A stretch of 55,179 nucleotides of DNA from Bacteroidota bacterium (lineage in GTDB: Bacteria; Bacteroidota; Ignavibacteria; Ignavibacteriales; Ignavibacteriaceae): the NCBI GenBank assembly GCA_021813585.1, contig JAKAJV010000029.1, positions 1-55,179 of the forward strand, read 5' to 3'. Positions 1 to 8,500 of the stretch are shown piece by piece. Position 1 is the first letter of the stretch. Every line of letters starts with the position of its first letter. The position numbers and the translations under genes were made by a program. The notes under the pieces were generated by a model, which did not search any database, had not been told where the DNA came from, and was given only the letters and a program-made list of their open reading frames with translations.

Positions 1-33
1 ATAAGTCAGAATAACTTTTTCTACACTGGAGTT

Positions 34-72
34 TAAGGCTGAATTATTCAAATGATTCAGCCTTATTTTTTA
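34..72 (+). terminator. Rho-independent terminator of an upstream gene
   Basis: An 11-bp perfect stem (TAAGGCTGAAT at 34-44 with ATTCAGCCTTA at 55-65) is followed by a run of T. It should end a forward gene lying left of the window. The T tract stops only about three bases before the next start codon, so the following gene has almost no room for its own leader. Confidence 0.75.
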
Positions 73-74
73 TT

Positions 75-1241
75 ATGCGAAAATCATTTGTCATTTCTGC
101 CGCACTTATTTTAATTGTACTGGTTATTACCAGGGGCCTGCAGAGCGGGTACAAACAAAATAATCGTTTACCGGAGCGAGACTCGCTTGTTACAGTCTCC
201 ATTTCTGCTGTAGGCGATTTAATGTGTCATTCTGTTCAGTACGATTATGCAAGGGTGAGTGCCGACAGCTTTGATTTTTTTCCGGTCTATAGATTTGTAA
301 ATAGGTTTCTGCAGAGTTCCGATTTTACTTTCGGAAATCTTGAGACTGTTACTGCGGGTAAAGCCGCCGGGTATTCAGGGTATCCTTATTTTAATGCGCC
401 CGATGATTTTATTTTACCTTTAAAACCGGCCGGGTTCGATTTAATAACAACCGCTAATAATCATGCCCTGGACAGAGGCGAAACGGGAGTGCTTAGAACA
501 ATTGAGCAATTGAAAAACAACGGCCTAAGCTACGAGGGGACTTTCGTTTCCGAAAGAGATAGGGATTCAATAAGAATTTATAATTTAAAAGGAATTAAGC
601 TGGCTGTTCTGGCTTACACTTACGGTACAAACGGTAACCCCATACCCAAAGACAAACCGTATCTAATTAATTTAATTGATACAACGTTGATAAGGAAAGA
701 TATAAGATCAGCCAGAAGAAACGGTGCGGATATTGTCTTAGTTTATTTCCATTTCGGCGAAGAATATCACCGCCAGCCTACTGATTATCAAAAAACAATT
801 GTCGATAAAACAATAAGCTGCGGCGCGGATATAATTATCGGCGGGCATCCGCATGTAATTGAACCTGCGATGTTCTTTAAAACGAAAAATGCAAGACTGG
901 ATTCGGGATTTGCAGCTTATTCGCTCGGAAATTTCCTGTCCAACCAGCGATGGCGGTACTCCGACTGCGGTGTAATATTAACCATTAACTTAACAAAGGA
1001 TTTCTCAACCGATTCGATTTATATTTCGAAAGTAACATATCTGCCCACTTGGGTTTTCAAAGGTAAAATAAACGGTAAGGATGAATATACTATTCTGCCC
1101 TCGGAAGCCGCATTCCGGTCAAACGATCTATCTTTCCTTACCCGTGCAGATACAACTAAAATGAAACAATCTTTTTACGACACTAAAAATATTCTAACCG
1201 GTTACACGGATAAAATTTTTCTCGAGGATATTTTTAAATAG
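75..1241 (+). CDS. CapA family protein (PGA_cap metallophosphoesterase-like)
   Basis: A 388-residue protein of the CapA/PgsA family, which has a calcineurin-like metallophosphoesterase fold and is linked to poly-gamma-glutamate capsules in Bacillus. Residues 5-20 form an N-terminal hydrophobic signal or anchor, so it acts outside the cytoplasm. Family motifs are present in order: AVGDLM (45-50), GNLE (87-90), NNHALDRG (128-135), HFGEEYH (226-232) and GGHPHVIEP (256-264). No capB or capC lies nearby, so a role in poly-glutamate synthesis is not implied; many genomes carry stand-alone copies of unknown substrate. The start is fixed by the signal anchor. A terminator hairpin lies immediately upstream and no clear ribosome binding site is seen. 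Confidence 0.85.
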   Translation: MRKSFVISAALILIVLVITRGLQSGYKQNNRLPERDSLVTVSISAVGDLMCHSVQYDYARVSADSFDFFPVYRFVNRFLQSSDFTFGNLETVTAGKAAGYSGYPYFNAPDDFILPLKPAGFDLITTANNHALDRGETGVLRTIEQLKNNGLSYEGTFVSERDRDSIRIYNLKGIKLAVLAYTYGTNGNPIPKDKPYLINLIDTTLIRKDIRSARRNGADIVLVYFHFGEEYHRQPTDYQKTIVDKTISCGADIIIGGHPHVIEPAMFFKTKNARLDSGFAAYSLGNFLSNQRWRYSDCGVILTINLTKDFSTDSIYISKVTYLPTWVFKGKINGKDEYTILPSEAAFRSNDLSFLTRADTTKMKQSFYDTKNILTGYTDKIFLEDIFK

Positions 1242-1415
1242 CCGGTTTTGATTGAGTAAAAAATCACCGCCTCATAAAATCTGAAGTCTTGTTATAAAAA
1301 ATATTCATTGCGGAGAGATTAATTTTTGTTTGTCAGTTTACTTGGCAACACGTCCATCAACATTTTATACTTTATTTGATTATTTTTGTACTAAATAATA
1401 TTAAAATATTAATTC

Positions 1416-2402
1416 ATGCTAAGCATAGGAAAAATAAATATAGAGCGGGCTGTTCTTTTGGCCCCGATGGAAGATGTAACTGATATTTCGTTCAGATTGG
1501 TATGCAGACAGTTAGGTGCGGATTTGGTTTATACCGAGTTCGTAAATTCAGAAGGTTTAGTACGAGCTTCGGAAAAAACGCACAAGAAACTTGAAATAGT
1601 AGAAGAGGAAAGGCCGGTCGGAATTCAGATATACGGCGGCGGGATAGAATCCATGATAGGTGCGGCGAAAATAGCCGAAATGGAGAGTCCCGATTTGATT
1701 GATATAAATGCAGGGTGCTGGGTAAAGAATGTAGTAGGCAATGGTGCGGGTGCGGGGTTATTAAAAGATCCGCCTTACATGCAGCAGCTCGTTAAGGCGG
1801 TTGTAGATTCTGTAAGCCTGCCTGTTACGGTTAAAACTCGGTTAGGATGGGACAACAGTTCGATTAAAATCCTCGAGGTCGCAAAAAGATTGGAAGACGT
1901 CGGCGTTAAGGCGTTAACAGTCCATTGTCGGACTAGAGTGATGGGGCATAATGGCGAGCCAGACTGGAGCTGGATACCGAGAATAAAAGAGGTTGTTAAT
2001 ATTCCGGTTATATTGAACGGAAGTGTTCTAACCGCCCAGGATGTTAAGCGCGCGTTCGATGAAACCGGTGCCGACGGCGTTATGATAGCTAGAGGAGCAA
2101 TCGGCTATCCCTGGATATTCCGCGAAGCTAAGGAATTGTTAGCTACGGGAGTTATATCTATAAATATTGATGAAGAAATTAAAATAAATACCTGCTTAAA
2201 ACATTTAAAACTAGCAGTTAAGATTAAAGGCGAAAAAAGAGCTGTTATTGAACACAGAAAGTTCTACAGCGGATATTTAAAAGGACTTAGAAACGTATCG
2301 GCTGTAAGAGGCGAGCTGATGAAATTATTTGAATATGCACAGGTGGAAAATTTATTAATGAATTACCTGGACGAGTTGATAAAGTATAAAGTTGCAGTAT
2401 AA
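1416..2402 (+). CDS. dusB: tRNA-dihydrouridine synthase B
   Basis: FMN-dependent enzyme that reduces specific uridines in tRNA to dihydrouridine. The 328-residue protein begins its TIM barrel with LAPMEDVTD (about 15-23). It carries the catalytic cysteine at residue 101 in NAGCWVKN, the VKTRLGW substrate loop, TVHCRTR, and an ILNGSV phosphate-binding strand. The residue after the catalytic Cys is Trp, where many DusB proteins have Pro. The 174-bp gap before it suggests its own promoter, and a membrane protein gene follows closely. Assignment to the Dus family is firm. Subtype B is chosen from overall layout and length. Confidence 0.9.
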   Translation: MLSIGKINIERAVLLAPMEDVTDISFRLVCRQLGADLVYTEFVNSEGLVRASEKTHKKLEIVEEERPVGIQIYGGGIESMIGAAKIAEMESPDLIDINAGCWVKNVVGNGAGAGLLKDPPYMQQLVKAVVDSVSLPVTVKTRLGWDNSSIKILEVAKRLEDVGVKALTVHCRTRVMGHNGEPDWSWIPRIKEVVNIPVILNGSVLTAQDVKRAFDETGADGVMIARGAIGYPWIFREAKELLATGVISINIDEEIKINTCLKHLKLAVKIKGEKRAVIEHRKFYSGYLKGLRNVSAVRGELMKLFEYAQVENLLMNYLDELIKYKVAV

Positions 2403-2446
2403 AATTACCCGGTTAATCCCTGCGGGAAGAAAGATTCAGATAAAAA

Positions 2447-3064
2447 TTGAACTCGAATAAATCCGTTTCTTATACAGCCGCAAGAATCATATCTACAATA
2501 TTAGTCCCTCCTTCATTTACATTATTAATTTTTATTTATTTTGCTCTTAGTTTAGAGACTGATGCTGCTAAAAGAGCTATTACGATAGTAGTGGCTTTTA
2601 TATTCGGATTTATGCTTCATATTATGCTTTTTTTATATTTCAGGAAAAAAGGAAGGCTGATCAACCTAGACGCAACAATAAAAGAAGAAAGGACAGTACC
2701 GTTCTTAATATCTACCATTTTTTACTTTGCAGGGCTCTTAATTCTGATTCATGAGGATATTAATATTATTTCAATAGCATTTTGGTTTTGTTATATTTCC
2801 AATACACTAATTGTAGCACTTATAAATAAGGCATGGAAAATAAGTGTACACTCGATGGGCTCTGCCGGCCCGGCTGCTGCTGTAACTTATATTGCGGGCG
2901 CATCCGGACTTCTATTTTTATTTGTTGCAGCAATTGTGGGTTGGTCAAGGATAAAGCTTAAGTGTCATAATATTTACCAAGTTGCAGCCGGAATATTTTT
3001 AGGTTTCTTTTCATCATATTTACAAATATATTTTCTTGTAAAATGGTTTGGACATGGCGGATAA
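2447..3064 (+). CDS. PAP2-superfamily-like integral membrane protein
   Basis: A 205-residue, strongly hydrophobic protein with about six membrane segments. Its C-terminal half resembles a lipid-phosphatase fold: HSMGSAGPAAA looks like the central His-containing motif, and WSRIKLKCHNIYQVAAG matches the SR...H...AG third motif of PAP2 phosphatases. The first motif (K...RP) is poorly conserved (KEERTVPF), so activity is uncertain. The start is a TTG codon at 2447. The 3' end overlaps the start of the next gene, suggesting coupled translation. It may act on a lipid phosphate or pyrophosphate, but the substrate cannot be inferred here. Confidence 0.6.
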   Translation: MNSNKSVSYTAARIISTILVPPSFTLLIFIYFALSLETDAAKRAITIVVAFIFGFMLHIMLFLYFRKKGRLINLDATIKEERTVPFLISTIFYFAGLLILIHEDINIISIAFWFCYISNTLIVALINKAWKISVHSMGSAGPAAAVTYIAGASGLLFLFVAAIVGWSRIKLKCHNIYQVAAGIFLGFFSSYLQIYFLVKWFGHGG

Positions 3065-4727
3065 AAAGGAAATAATAAACCTGCTTGAAGAGATTGCCGA
3101 TCTGCTGGAATTTAAAGGAGAAAATAAGTTTAAAGTTAGCGCTTTCCGCAACTGTGCAAATATAATCAGAAGACTTGATACTCCGTTTGAAAAAATTGTT
3201 AAGGATAAATCGCTTGGCAGTATTAAGGGGATTGGCAAAGGTTTGCAAAGTGTTATATATGAATTCTTTGAAACAGGCAGATCAAAAGTTTTAGAAGAAT
3301 TGAAGAATGAAGTTCCTGAGGGGATAAATGAGCTGCTAAAAATAAGAGGACTCGGCCCTAAGAAACTAAATGTCCTATATAACGAACTCGGCATAACCAG
3401 CCTGGGTGAGCTTGAATATGCATGTGCCGAAAACAGGCTTGCGCTGTTAAAGGGATTCGGTGAAACTTCCCAGCAAAAAATTGTCTCTGAGATAGATAAG
3501 ATAAGACAGTACAATAAATTTTTACTCATCGATAAGGCAGAGGAAATTGCCGACGGCTTGCTCGCCAAATTCAACAGCTTTAAATCAATAAAGGAAGTTG
3601 CGATATCCGGCGAAATGAGAAGGGGAATGGAAATTATTTCCGAGATAATTTTTATTGTTCTTATTACCGATAAAGAAAAATTTATAGATGAGATTAAATC
3701 GTGTTTCGGGGTAAAAGAAGAAAACGGAAAAATAATTATTGAAGGCGATTCAAAGGTTAGCATTATAATTTTTTATTCTTTTACCGAAGACGAATTTTCC
3801 AGGCTTCTTTTTATTACCACCGGAAGCGAGGAATTCATTTCTCATAGTAACCTGGCTGGAAAAGAACTGCTGGGAAAATCGGAAAAAGAATTATTTGAAA
3901 ATGCAGCTCTCAGGTTCGTAATTCCTGAAATGAGGGAAGCTCAATATTGGGAGCAATTAAATACCGCATTAATTAAAAACTCGGATTTGTCTATAGGAAA
4001 TTTTAAAGGGCTTCTGCATTTTCATACAACATATTCAGATGGCAGAAATACTTTGAGGGAAATGCTGGTAGCTGCCGAAAATACCGGCTTCGAATTTGCC
4101 GCAGTCTGCGACCATAGTAAATCCGCCGTGTATGCAAACGGTTTAATTGAGGAGCGTATATTAAAGCAAAAAGAAGAGATAAAGGAAATTAGCTCCTCAT
4201 ATAAATTGCATATATTCCAGGGAATTGAATCAGATATACTGAACGATGGCTCTTTGGATTACAACTCAGAATTTCTTGAACAGTTCGATTTTATTGTGGC
4301 TTCTATCCATTCTAGATTTAATCTTGAAAAAGATAAAATGACTGCCAGGCTAATCAAAGCAATTGAGAGTCCTTTTACTGATCTGCTGGGGCATCCTTCG
4401 GGCAGGCTTCTACTTTCTCGTGATCCGTATGAATTTGATGCTAAGAAAATAATAGATGCATGCGCAGCCAATAAAGTTGCCATTGAGATAAATGCAAATC
4501 CTCACCGGCTGGACCTTGATTGGAGATGGATTTATTATGCAAGGGATAAGGGCTGTCTTTTTTCCATAAATCCCGATGCTCATTCTGTCGATGATATTTC
4601 TTATATTAAGTATGGAATTTTAACGGGAAGAAAAGGCGGACTTCAGCATAATGAGGTAATAAATTGTTACGAGCTGAATGATTTCAAATTGTTTCTTAAA
4701 AGAAAAATAAACAGGAAGTTATCGTGA
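3054..4727 (+). CDS. PolX-type protein: HhH, degenerate polymerase palm, PHP domain
   Basis: About 557 residues with the layout of bacterial DNA polymerase X. It has an N-terminal 8-kDa-like domain, helix-hairpin-helix motifs (IKGIGKG, IRGLGPKK), a polymerase palm and a C-terminal PHP phosphoesterase. The PHP metal motifs look complete: LLHFHTTYSDG (about 320-330), a CDHS motif, EINANP and NPDAHS. The palm is not: the usual GSxRRG....GDxD reads GEMRRGMEIISEII, so the two catalytic Asp residues are Glu and Ile, and the third is also missing (KVSIIIF). I infer loss of polymerase activity with the PHP nuclease or phosphatase retained. ATG at 3054 is preferred over TTG at 3048. The gene overlaps its upstream neighbour and shares GTGA with the downstream one. 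Confidence 0.85.
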   Translation: MADKKEIINLLEEIADLLEFKGENKFKVSAFRNCANIIRRLDTPFEKIVKDKSLGSIKGIGKGLQSVIYEFFETGRSKVLEELKNEVPEGINELLKIRGLGPKKLNVLYNELGITSLGELEYACAENRLALLKGFGETSQQKIVSEIDKIRQYNKFLLIDKAEEIADGLLAKFNSFKSIKEVAISGEMRRGMEIISEIIFIVLITDKEKFIDEIKSCFGVKEENGKIIIEGDSKVSIIIFYSFTEDEFSRLLFITTGSEEFISHSNLAGKELLGKSEKELFENAALRFVIPEMREAQYWEQLNTALIKNSDLSIGNFKGLLHFHTTYSDGRNTLREMLVAAENTGFEFAAVCDHSKSAVYANGLIEERILKQKEEIKEISSSYKLHIFQGIESDILNDGSLDYNSEFLEQFDFIVASIHSRFNLEKDKMTARLIKAIESPFTDLLGHPSGRLLLSRDPYEFDAKKIIDACAANKVAIEINANPHRLDLDWRWIYYARDKGCLFSINPDAHSVDDISYIKYGILTGRKGGLQHNEVINCYELNDFKLFLKRKINRKLS

Positions 4728-5473
4728 TTAAGTATAAAGAGGTTGACCGTACCGGCATAATTGTGCTGAACAGGCCTGAAAAAAGAAATGCGCTTAACCC
4801 TGAAATGGTATCGGCTATATCCGGAAAATTAATCGAATTAAAAAAAAATGAAAATATCAAAGCTCTTATAATTACAGGCGAAGGAAAAAGCTTTTGCGCC
4901 GGCGCCGATCTTGAATATTTAAACCGGCTAAGAAATTATTCTTCAAATGAAAATGAGTTGGATTCCGAAAGACTTGCCGATATGTTTATTCAGATTTATA
5001 ATTTTCCTAAGCCAACAATCGCTGCTGTAAACGGTGCAGCAATTGCAGGTGGCTGCGGATTAGCTACCGTCTGCGATTTTATAGTTGCACACAACTCCAA
5101 CTCCAAGTTCGGTTACACCGAAATAAAAATCGGATTTATTCCTGCAATTGTATCCGTATTTTTAATTAAAAAGATAGGTGAAGGCGGCGCTAAAAAGTTA
5201 TTGCTTACCGGTGAAATTGTCGATGGGAATGAGGCGTTTAAGATTGGCTTGGCGGATTATCTATCCGGCGATCCTTTAAATAAAGCTTTGGAGTTGACAG
5301 AAAGCTTGGCTCAAAACTCGGAATACAGTTTTAAATTAACAAAGCAGCTGATTCATTCGGTCTCAAATATGAATGTTAACGATGCGGTTGATTATTGTAT
5401 CCGGTTAAATACAATCAGCCGGTCATCAGAAGATTTTAAGAACGGTATTAATAAATTTCTTAACAAAAAATAG
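4724..5473 (+). CDS. Enoyl-CoA hydratase/isomerase (crotonase) family protein
   Basis: A 249-residue crotonase-fold protein acting on acyl-CoA thioesters. It has the oxyanion-hole strand GKSFCAGADLEYL and the second motif NGAAIAGGCGLATVCDF, followed by FGYTEIKIGFIPA. Relative to rat crotonase, the second catalytic Glu (Glu164 position, in YTEIKIG) is kept, while the Glu144 position is Gly (GGCG). This pattern occurs in isomerase- and methylglutaconyl-CoA-hydratase-like members, so the exact reaction is open. It starts at GTG, overlapping the stop of the PolX-like gene by four bases (GTGA), and lies eight bases before apt. Confidence 0.85.
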   Translation: MIKYKEVDRTGIIVLNRPEKRNALNPEMVSAISGKLIELKKNENIKALIITGEGKSFCAGADLEYLNRLRNYSSNENELDSERLADMFIQIYNFPKPTIAAVNGAAIAGGCGLATVCDFIVAHNSNSKFGYTEIKIGFIPAIVSVFLIKKIGEGGAKKLLLTGEIVDGNEAFKIGLADYLSGDPLNKALELTESLAQNSEYSFKLTKQLIHSVSNMNVNDAVDYCIRLNTISRSSEDFKNGINKFLNKK

Positions 5474-5481
5474 AGGAATAA

Positions 5482-6012
5482 ATGAGTGCTGGTTTGAAAA
5501 AATATATCAGGAGTGTAAAAGATTTTCCTAAAGAGGGAATAATGTTCAGGGATATTACTACTCTGTTAAAAGATCCTGAGGCAATGAAGATAACGCTGGA
5601 CAAGCTTTATGAATATGCGAAGAATTTAAATATTACTAAAGTTGTTGGAATAGAAGCAAGAGGATTTATTTTCGGCGCGCTGCTTGCCGAGCGGCTAGGG
5701 GTCGGTTTTGTACCGATTAGAAAACCGGGGAAGCTTCCCGCCCAAACGGAAAGCGTTACTTATGACCTTGAATATGGTACGGACACAATTGAAATACACA
5801 AGGATGCGATTAATATTGGCGAAAGAGTGCTGCTGCATGATGATCTTTTAGCAACTGGCGGCACAGCAAAGGCAGCCGCAAGCTTGATTGAAAATATCGG
5901 AGGGGAAGTAGCCCAAATTTCCTTTATTATTGAATTGACATTTCTTCACGGCAGGGAGAAACTTCAAAATTATGATGTAAAAACGCTGGTTGAATATGAA
6001 TCGGAAGACTAG
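5482..6012 (+). CDS. apt: Adenine phosphoribosyltransferase
   Basis: Type I phosphoribosyltransferase converting adenine and PRPP to AMP in purine salvage. The 176-residue protein has the usual length. It contains the N-terminal [16 protein letters not shown] segment, [10 protein letters not shown], and the PRPP-binding motif [14 protein letters not shown] near residues 115-128. A ribosome binding site (AGAGGAAT) lies just before the ATG. It is the last gene of the forward run starting at dusB and converges on rsmI. Confidence 0.95.
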   Translation: MSAGLKKYIRSVKDFPKEGIMFRDITTLLKDPEAMKITLDKLYEYAKNLNITKVVGIEARGFIFGALLAERLGVGFVPIRKPGKLPAQTESVTYDLEYGTDTIEIHKDAINIGERVLLHDDLLATGGTAKAAASLIENIGGEVAQISFIIELTFLHGREKLQNYDVKTLVEYESED

Positions 6013-6051
6013 CGCTTGAACCTTTATACGAAAGATAACGGAAGAAAGGAA

Positions 6052-6738
6052 TCAATTTCTTTCTTCCCATTCTTTCGGGGATATAACTACTACGAATTCT
6101 CCCTTAATTGTTTTGCTTTTAATTTCATCTTTCAGATTGAGCGGCGTACCGCGCCAGACTTCTTCAAATTTTTTTGTTAACTCCCTGCACACTACAATTA
6201 ATCTATCCGGCATATATTCGGAAAGCTCGTTAATTAATTTCTCAATCCGGTAAGTCGACTCATAAATAATTATCGTTCGTTCTTCAGCAGACAGTTGGTA
6301 AAGCTTTTTTTGCCTGCCTTTCTTTTGGGGCAGAAATCCTTCAAACACAAAGCTGTCCGTTGGCAAGCCGCTTACAGTTAATGCCGCAATTGCAGCAGTA
6401 GCACCCGGAACGGGAACAACGCTTATGCCTTCTTTAAGCGTTGCAGAAATTAATCTTGTACCGGGATCGGAAATTCCCGGTGTGCCGGCATCTGAAATGA
6501 GTGCGCAATCTTCACCGTTTAAGATTCTTTTTATTACATATGGAATCTTTGAGCTTTCGTTTGCAGCATTCAGTGATATTAATTCTTTTTTTATTTCAAG
6601 ATGATTTAAAAGGATGGAGCTGTTCCGGGTGTCCTCGCAGGCAATGAAACCGGCAGCTTTCAATGTCTCAATTGCTCTTAGAGTAATATCCTTCAAATTT
6701 CCGATGGGAGTACTGACAACGTAAAGAGTATTAGCCAA
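6052..6738 (-). CDS. rsmI: 16S rRNA (cytidine(1402)-2'-O)-methyltransferase RsmI
   Basis: SAM-dependent tetrapyrrole-methylase-fold enzyme that 2'-O-methylates C1402 in the ribosomal decoding centre. The 228-residue protein shows the family signatures STPIGNLKDITLRAI (N-terminus), CEDTRNSSILL and ALISDAGTPGISDPG. It is slightly shorter than E. coli RsmI because it lacks a C-terminal extension. It is transcribed after lat, with a GC-rich hairpin between them, so it may be partly separated from lat expression. Confidence 0.95.
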   Translation of the reverse strand: MANTLYVVSTPIGNLKDITLRAIETLKAAGFIACEDTRNSSILLNHLEIKKELISLNAANESSKIPYVIKRILNGEDCALISDAGTPGISDPGTRLISATLKEGISVVPVPGATAAIAALTVSGLPTDSFVFEGFLPQKKGRQKKLYQLSAEERTIIIYESTYRIEKLINELSEYMPDRLIVVCRELTKKFEEVWRGTPLNLKDEIKSKTIKGEFVVVISPKEWEERN

Positions 6739-6766
6739 TTTTTAATTATTTAATTTAAAATGATAA

Positions 6767-6785
6767 TCCCGCCGGTAAGGCGGGA
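6767..6785 (-). terminator. GC-rich hairpin between lat and rsmI
   Basis: TCCCGCC, a 5-nt loop and GGCGGGA form a perfect 7-bp stem just after the lat stop codon on the minus strand, followed there by T-rich but interrupted sequence. It may be a weak terminator. It also matches the style of the other short GC-rich palindromes in this window, such as those at 10830 and 19061, so it could be a dispersed repeat. Confidence 0.45.
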
Positions 6786-6811
6786 CATCATGCAAGTAGT
6801 AATTAATTATT

Positions 6812-8182
6812 TTAATTTTTTGATGACATCAAAAATAATACTTTTTTAATTATTTGCAATCCCTCGCTAAGATCTTCTTTTTTAATATTTAACGCAGGCC
6901 TAAATCTTATGGATTTTTGCCCGCATCCCAATATTATCAATCTTTCCTGAAGGCACTTCTCTCTGAATTCATTCCTCAGTCCGGTATCCGGAAAGTCGAA
7001 TGAACACATGAGCCCCAGGCCTCTTGCATTGCTTATTAACGACGGGAATTCTTTTTGAATTTCGTAAAGGTTTTCAAGCAGGTATTTGCCCTGTATTCTC
7101 GAGTTATCAACTAAATTCTCCTCGTTTATTATCTCCATTATATGTTTCGATCTTACCATATCTATCAAATTTCCGCCCCAGGTAGAATTGATCCTGCTTG
7201 ATTTGTGAAAACAATTTTCATTTACGTCATCAATTCTGTCTGATACCATTATTCCGCAAATCTGGGCCTTCTTTCCAAAAGAGATTATATCGGGCTTAAC
7301 GTAATGTTCGGCTGCCCAAAATTTGCCGGTCAGCCCAAAGCCAGTCTGAACTTCATCGAACATAAGGAGGATTTCGTTCTCGTCTGCTATTTGTCTAAGC
7401 TTCTCAAAAAATTCTTTTCTAAAGAAATTGTCTCCGCCTTCACCCTGGATTGGCTCTATAATTATAAGTGCAATATCGTCAGGATTATTTTTTATTGCTC
7501 TATAAATTTCATCGACGGCGGAGTTCTCTAGCTTGATAACTTCCTGAAGGTTATCCTCTAATGGAAACTTAATCTTCGGATTTGTAATTCTTGGCCAGTT
7601 AAATTTCGGAAAATATTTTATCTTGTTCGGCTCGGTGTTGGTTAAGGATAAAGTATAACCGCTTCTGCCGTGGAATGCCTGGTTAAAGTGAATTACCTGA
7701 TGACCTTTCTCCTCTTTGTATCCTTTCATAAAGTTCTTCTGCACTTTCCAATCGAACGCAACCTTAAGTCCGTTCTCTACGGCAAGCGTGCCGCCGGAAA
7801 TAAAGAACAAGTACTTCATAAAGTCAGGCTTGGCTATGCGAGCAAAGGTATCTACAAATTCCGCCATCTGGACCGTATAAATATCGGAGTTGGACGGTTT
7901 ATTTATTGCAGCTGATAATAGTTCATTCTTTACATCTTCTTTAGTAAGCTTCGGATGGTTCATGCCCAATGCAGATGAAGCAAAGAAAGTAAAAAAGTCG
8001 ATGTAAGAATTGCCGGTCTTTGCGTCTATTATTCTGGAGCCGAGGCTGTTCTCGGTATCCAGAACAAAGTCGAATCCGTCTACCAGCATGTATCTTTTTA
8101 ATGTTTCGTGTACATTCTCAGGCAATATTAAGGTTGATTCATACATTACGTCACCGGTATTATTTAAATTAAAATTTTTCAT
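6812..8182 (-). CDS. lat: L-lysine 6-transaminase
   Basis: PLP-dependent class III aminotransferase that moves the epsilon-amino group of lysine to 2-oxoglutarate, giving 2-aminoadipate 6-semialdehyde (cyclising to piperideine-6-carboxylate). The 456-residue protein has the substrate-side FFTFFASSALGMNHP segment, IIEPIQGEGGDN, LLMFDEVQTGFGLTG and the PLP lysine in SFGKKAQICG, all typical of Lat. ATG at 8182 is chosen because GGGAGAA precedes it; an upstream in-frame start at 8218 has no such support. It is divergent from an Rrf2-type regulator and an ALDH7-type dehydrogenase, which would complete the route to 2-aminoadipate. Confidence 0.92.
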   Translation of the reverse strand: MKNFNLNNTGDVMYESTLILPENVHETLKRYMLVDGFDFVLDTENSLGSRIIDAKTGNSYIDFFTFFASSALGMNHPKLTKEDVKNELLSAAINKPSNSDIYTVQMAEFVDTFARIAKPDFMKYLFFISGGTLAVENGLKVAFDWKVQKNFMKGYKEEKGHQVIHFNQAFHGRSGYTLSLTNTEPNKIKYFPKFNWPRITNPKIKFPLEDNLQEVIKLENSAVDEIYRAIKNNPDDIALIIIEPIQGEGGDNFFRKEFFEKLRQIADENEILLMFDEVQTGFGLTGKFWAAEHYVKPDIISFGKKAQICGIMVSDRIDDVNENCFHKSSRINSTWGGNLIDMVRSKHIMEIINEENLVDNSRIQGKYLLENLYEIQKEFPSLISNARGLGLMCSFDFPDTGLRNEFREKCLQERLIILGCGQKSIRFRPALNIKKEDLSEGLQIIKKVLFLMSSKN

Positions 8183-8410
8183 GGCTTTTCTCCCAATCTT
8201 CCGAATAAACAGAAGCAATTGTACGGTTAAAAATTAGTGGAAATTAAAAATGGATAATATGATGGGATGAGAGACTTAGAACACGTTCTCGAATCGTGAG
8301 ACGAAATAGCTTCGAAGGTTTTTGAAGCCGGTAACTTCTGAAAAACTTTTTATCTTTGACATATAAAAAAATCTTAATCTCTTGTTTGCAATCTAATTAT
8401 TTATACCTCA

Positions 8411-8445
8411 ATTTTCAAATATTATTAAAAAAAATATTTGAAAAT
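8411..8445. promoter_or_regulatory. Perfect inverted repeat upstream of the Rrf2-type regulator
   Basis: ATTTTCAAATATT (8411-8423) and its exact complement (8433-8445) are separated by nine A/T bases. It lies in the lat/rrf2 divergent control region and could be an operator, or simply AT-rich cruciform-prone DNA. Confidence 0.45.
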
Positions 8446-8461
8446 GTTTGATTTTCGCTTT

Positions 8462-8492
8462 ATTATTTGTTACACTTACCGTAACAAATAAT
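8462..8492. promoter_or_regulatory. 12-bp perfect palindrome, probable operator
   Basis: ATTATTTGTTAC (8462-8473), spacer ACTTACC, and GTAACAAATAAT (8481-8492) form a perfect dyad that ends eight bases before the regulator start codon. The size and placement fit a dimeric winged-helix repressor controlling its own gene and possibly lat. The TTGTTAC core is the most information-rich part. Confidence 0.6.
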
Positions 8493-8500
8493 TAATTTTT

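Noticed and set aside
75-1241. Poly-gamma-glutamate capsule locus
   Set aside because: CapB and CapC homologues are absent and the neighbours are housekeeping genes.
3020-3763. A 247-codon open frame on the minus strand inside the PolX-like gene
   Set aside because: It lacks family features, is rich in Ser/Leu/Phe as expected for an antisense shadow, and the forward gene is well supported.
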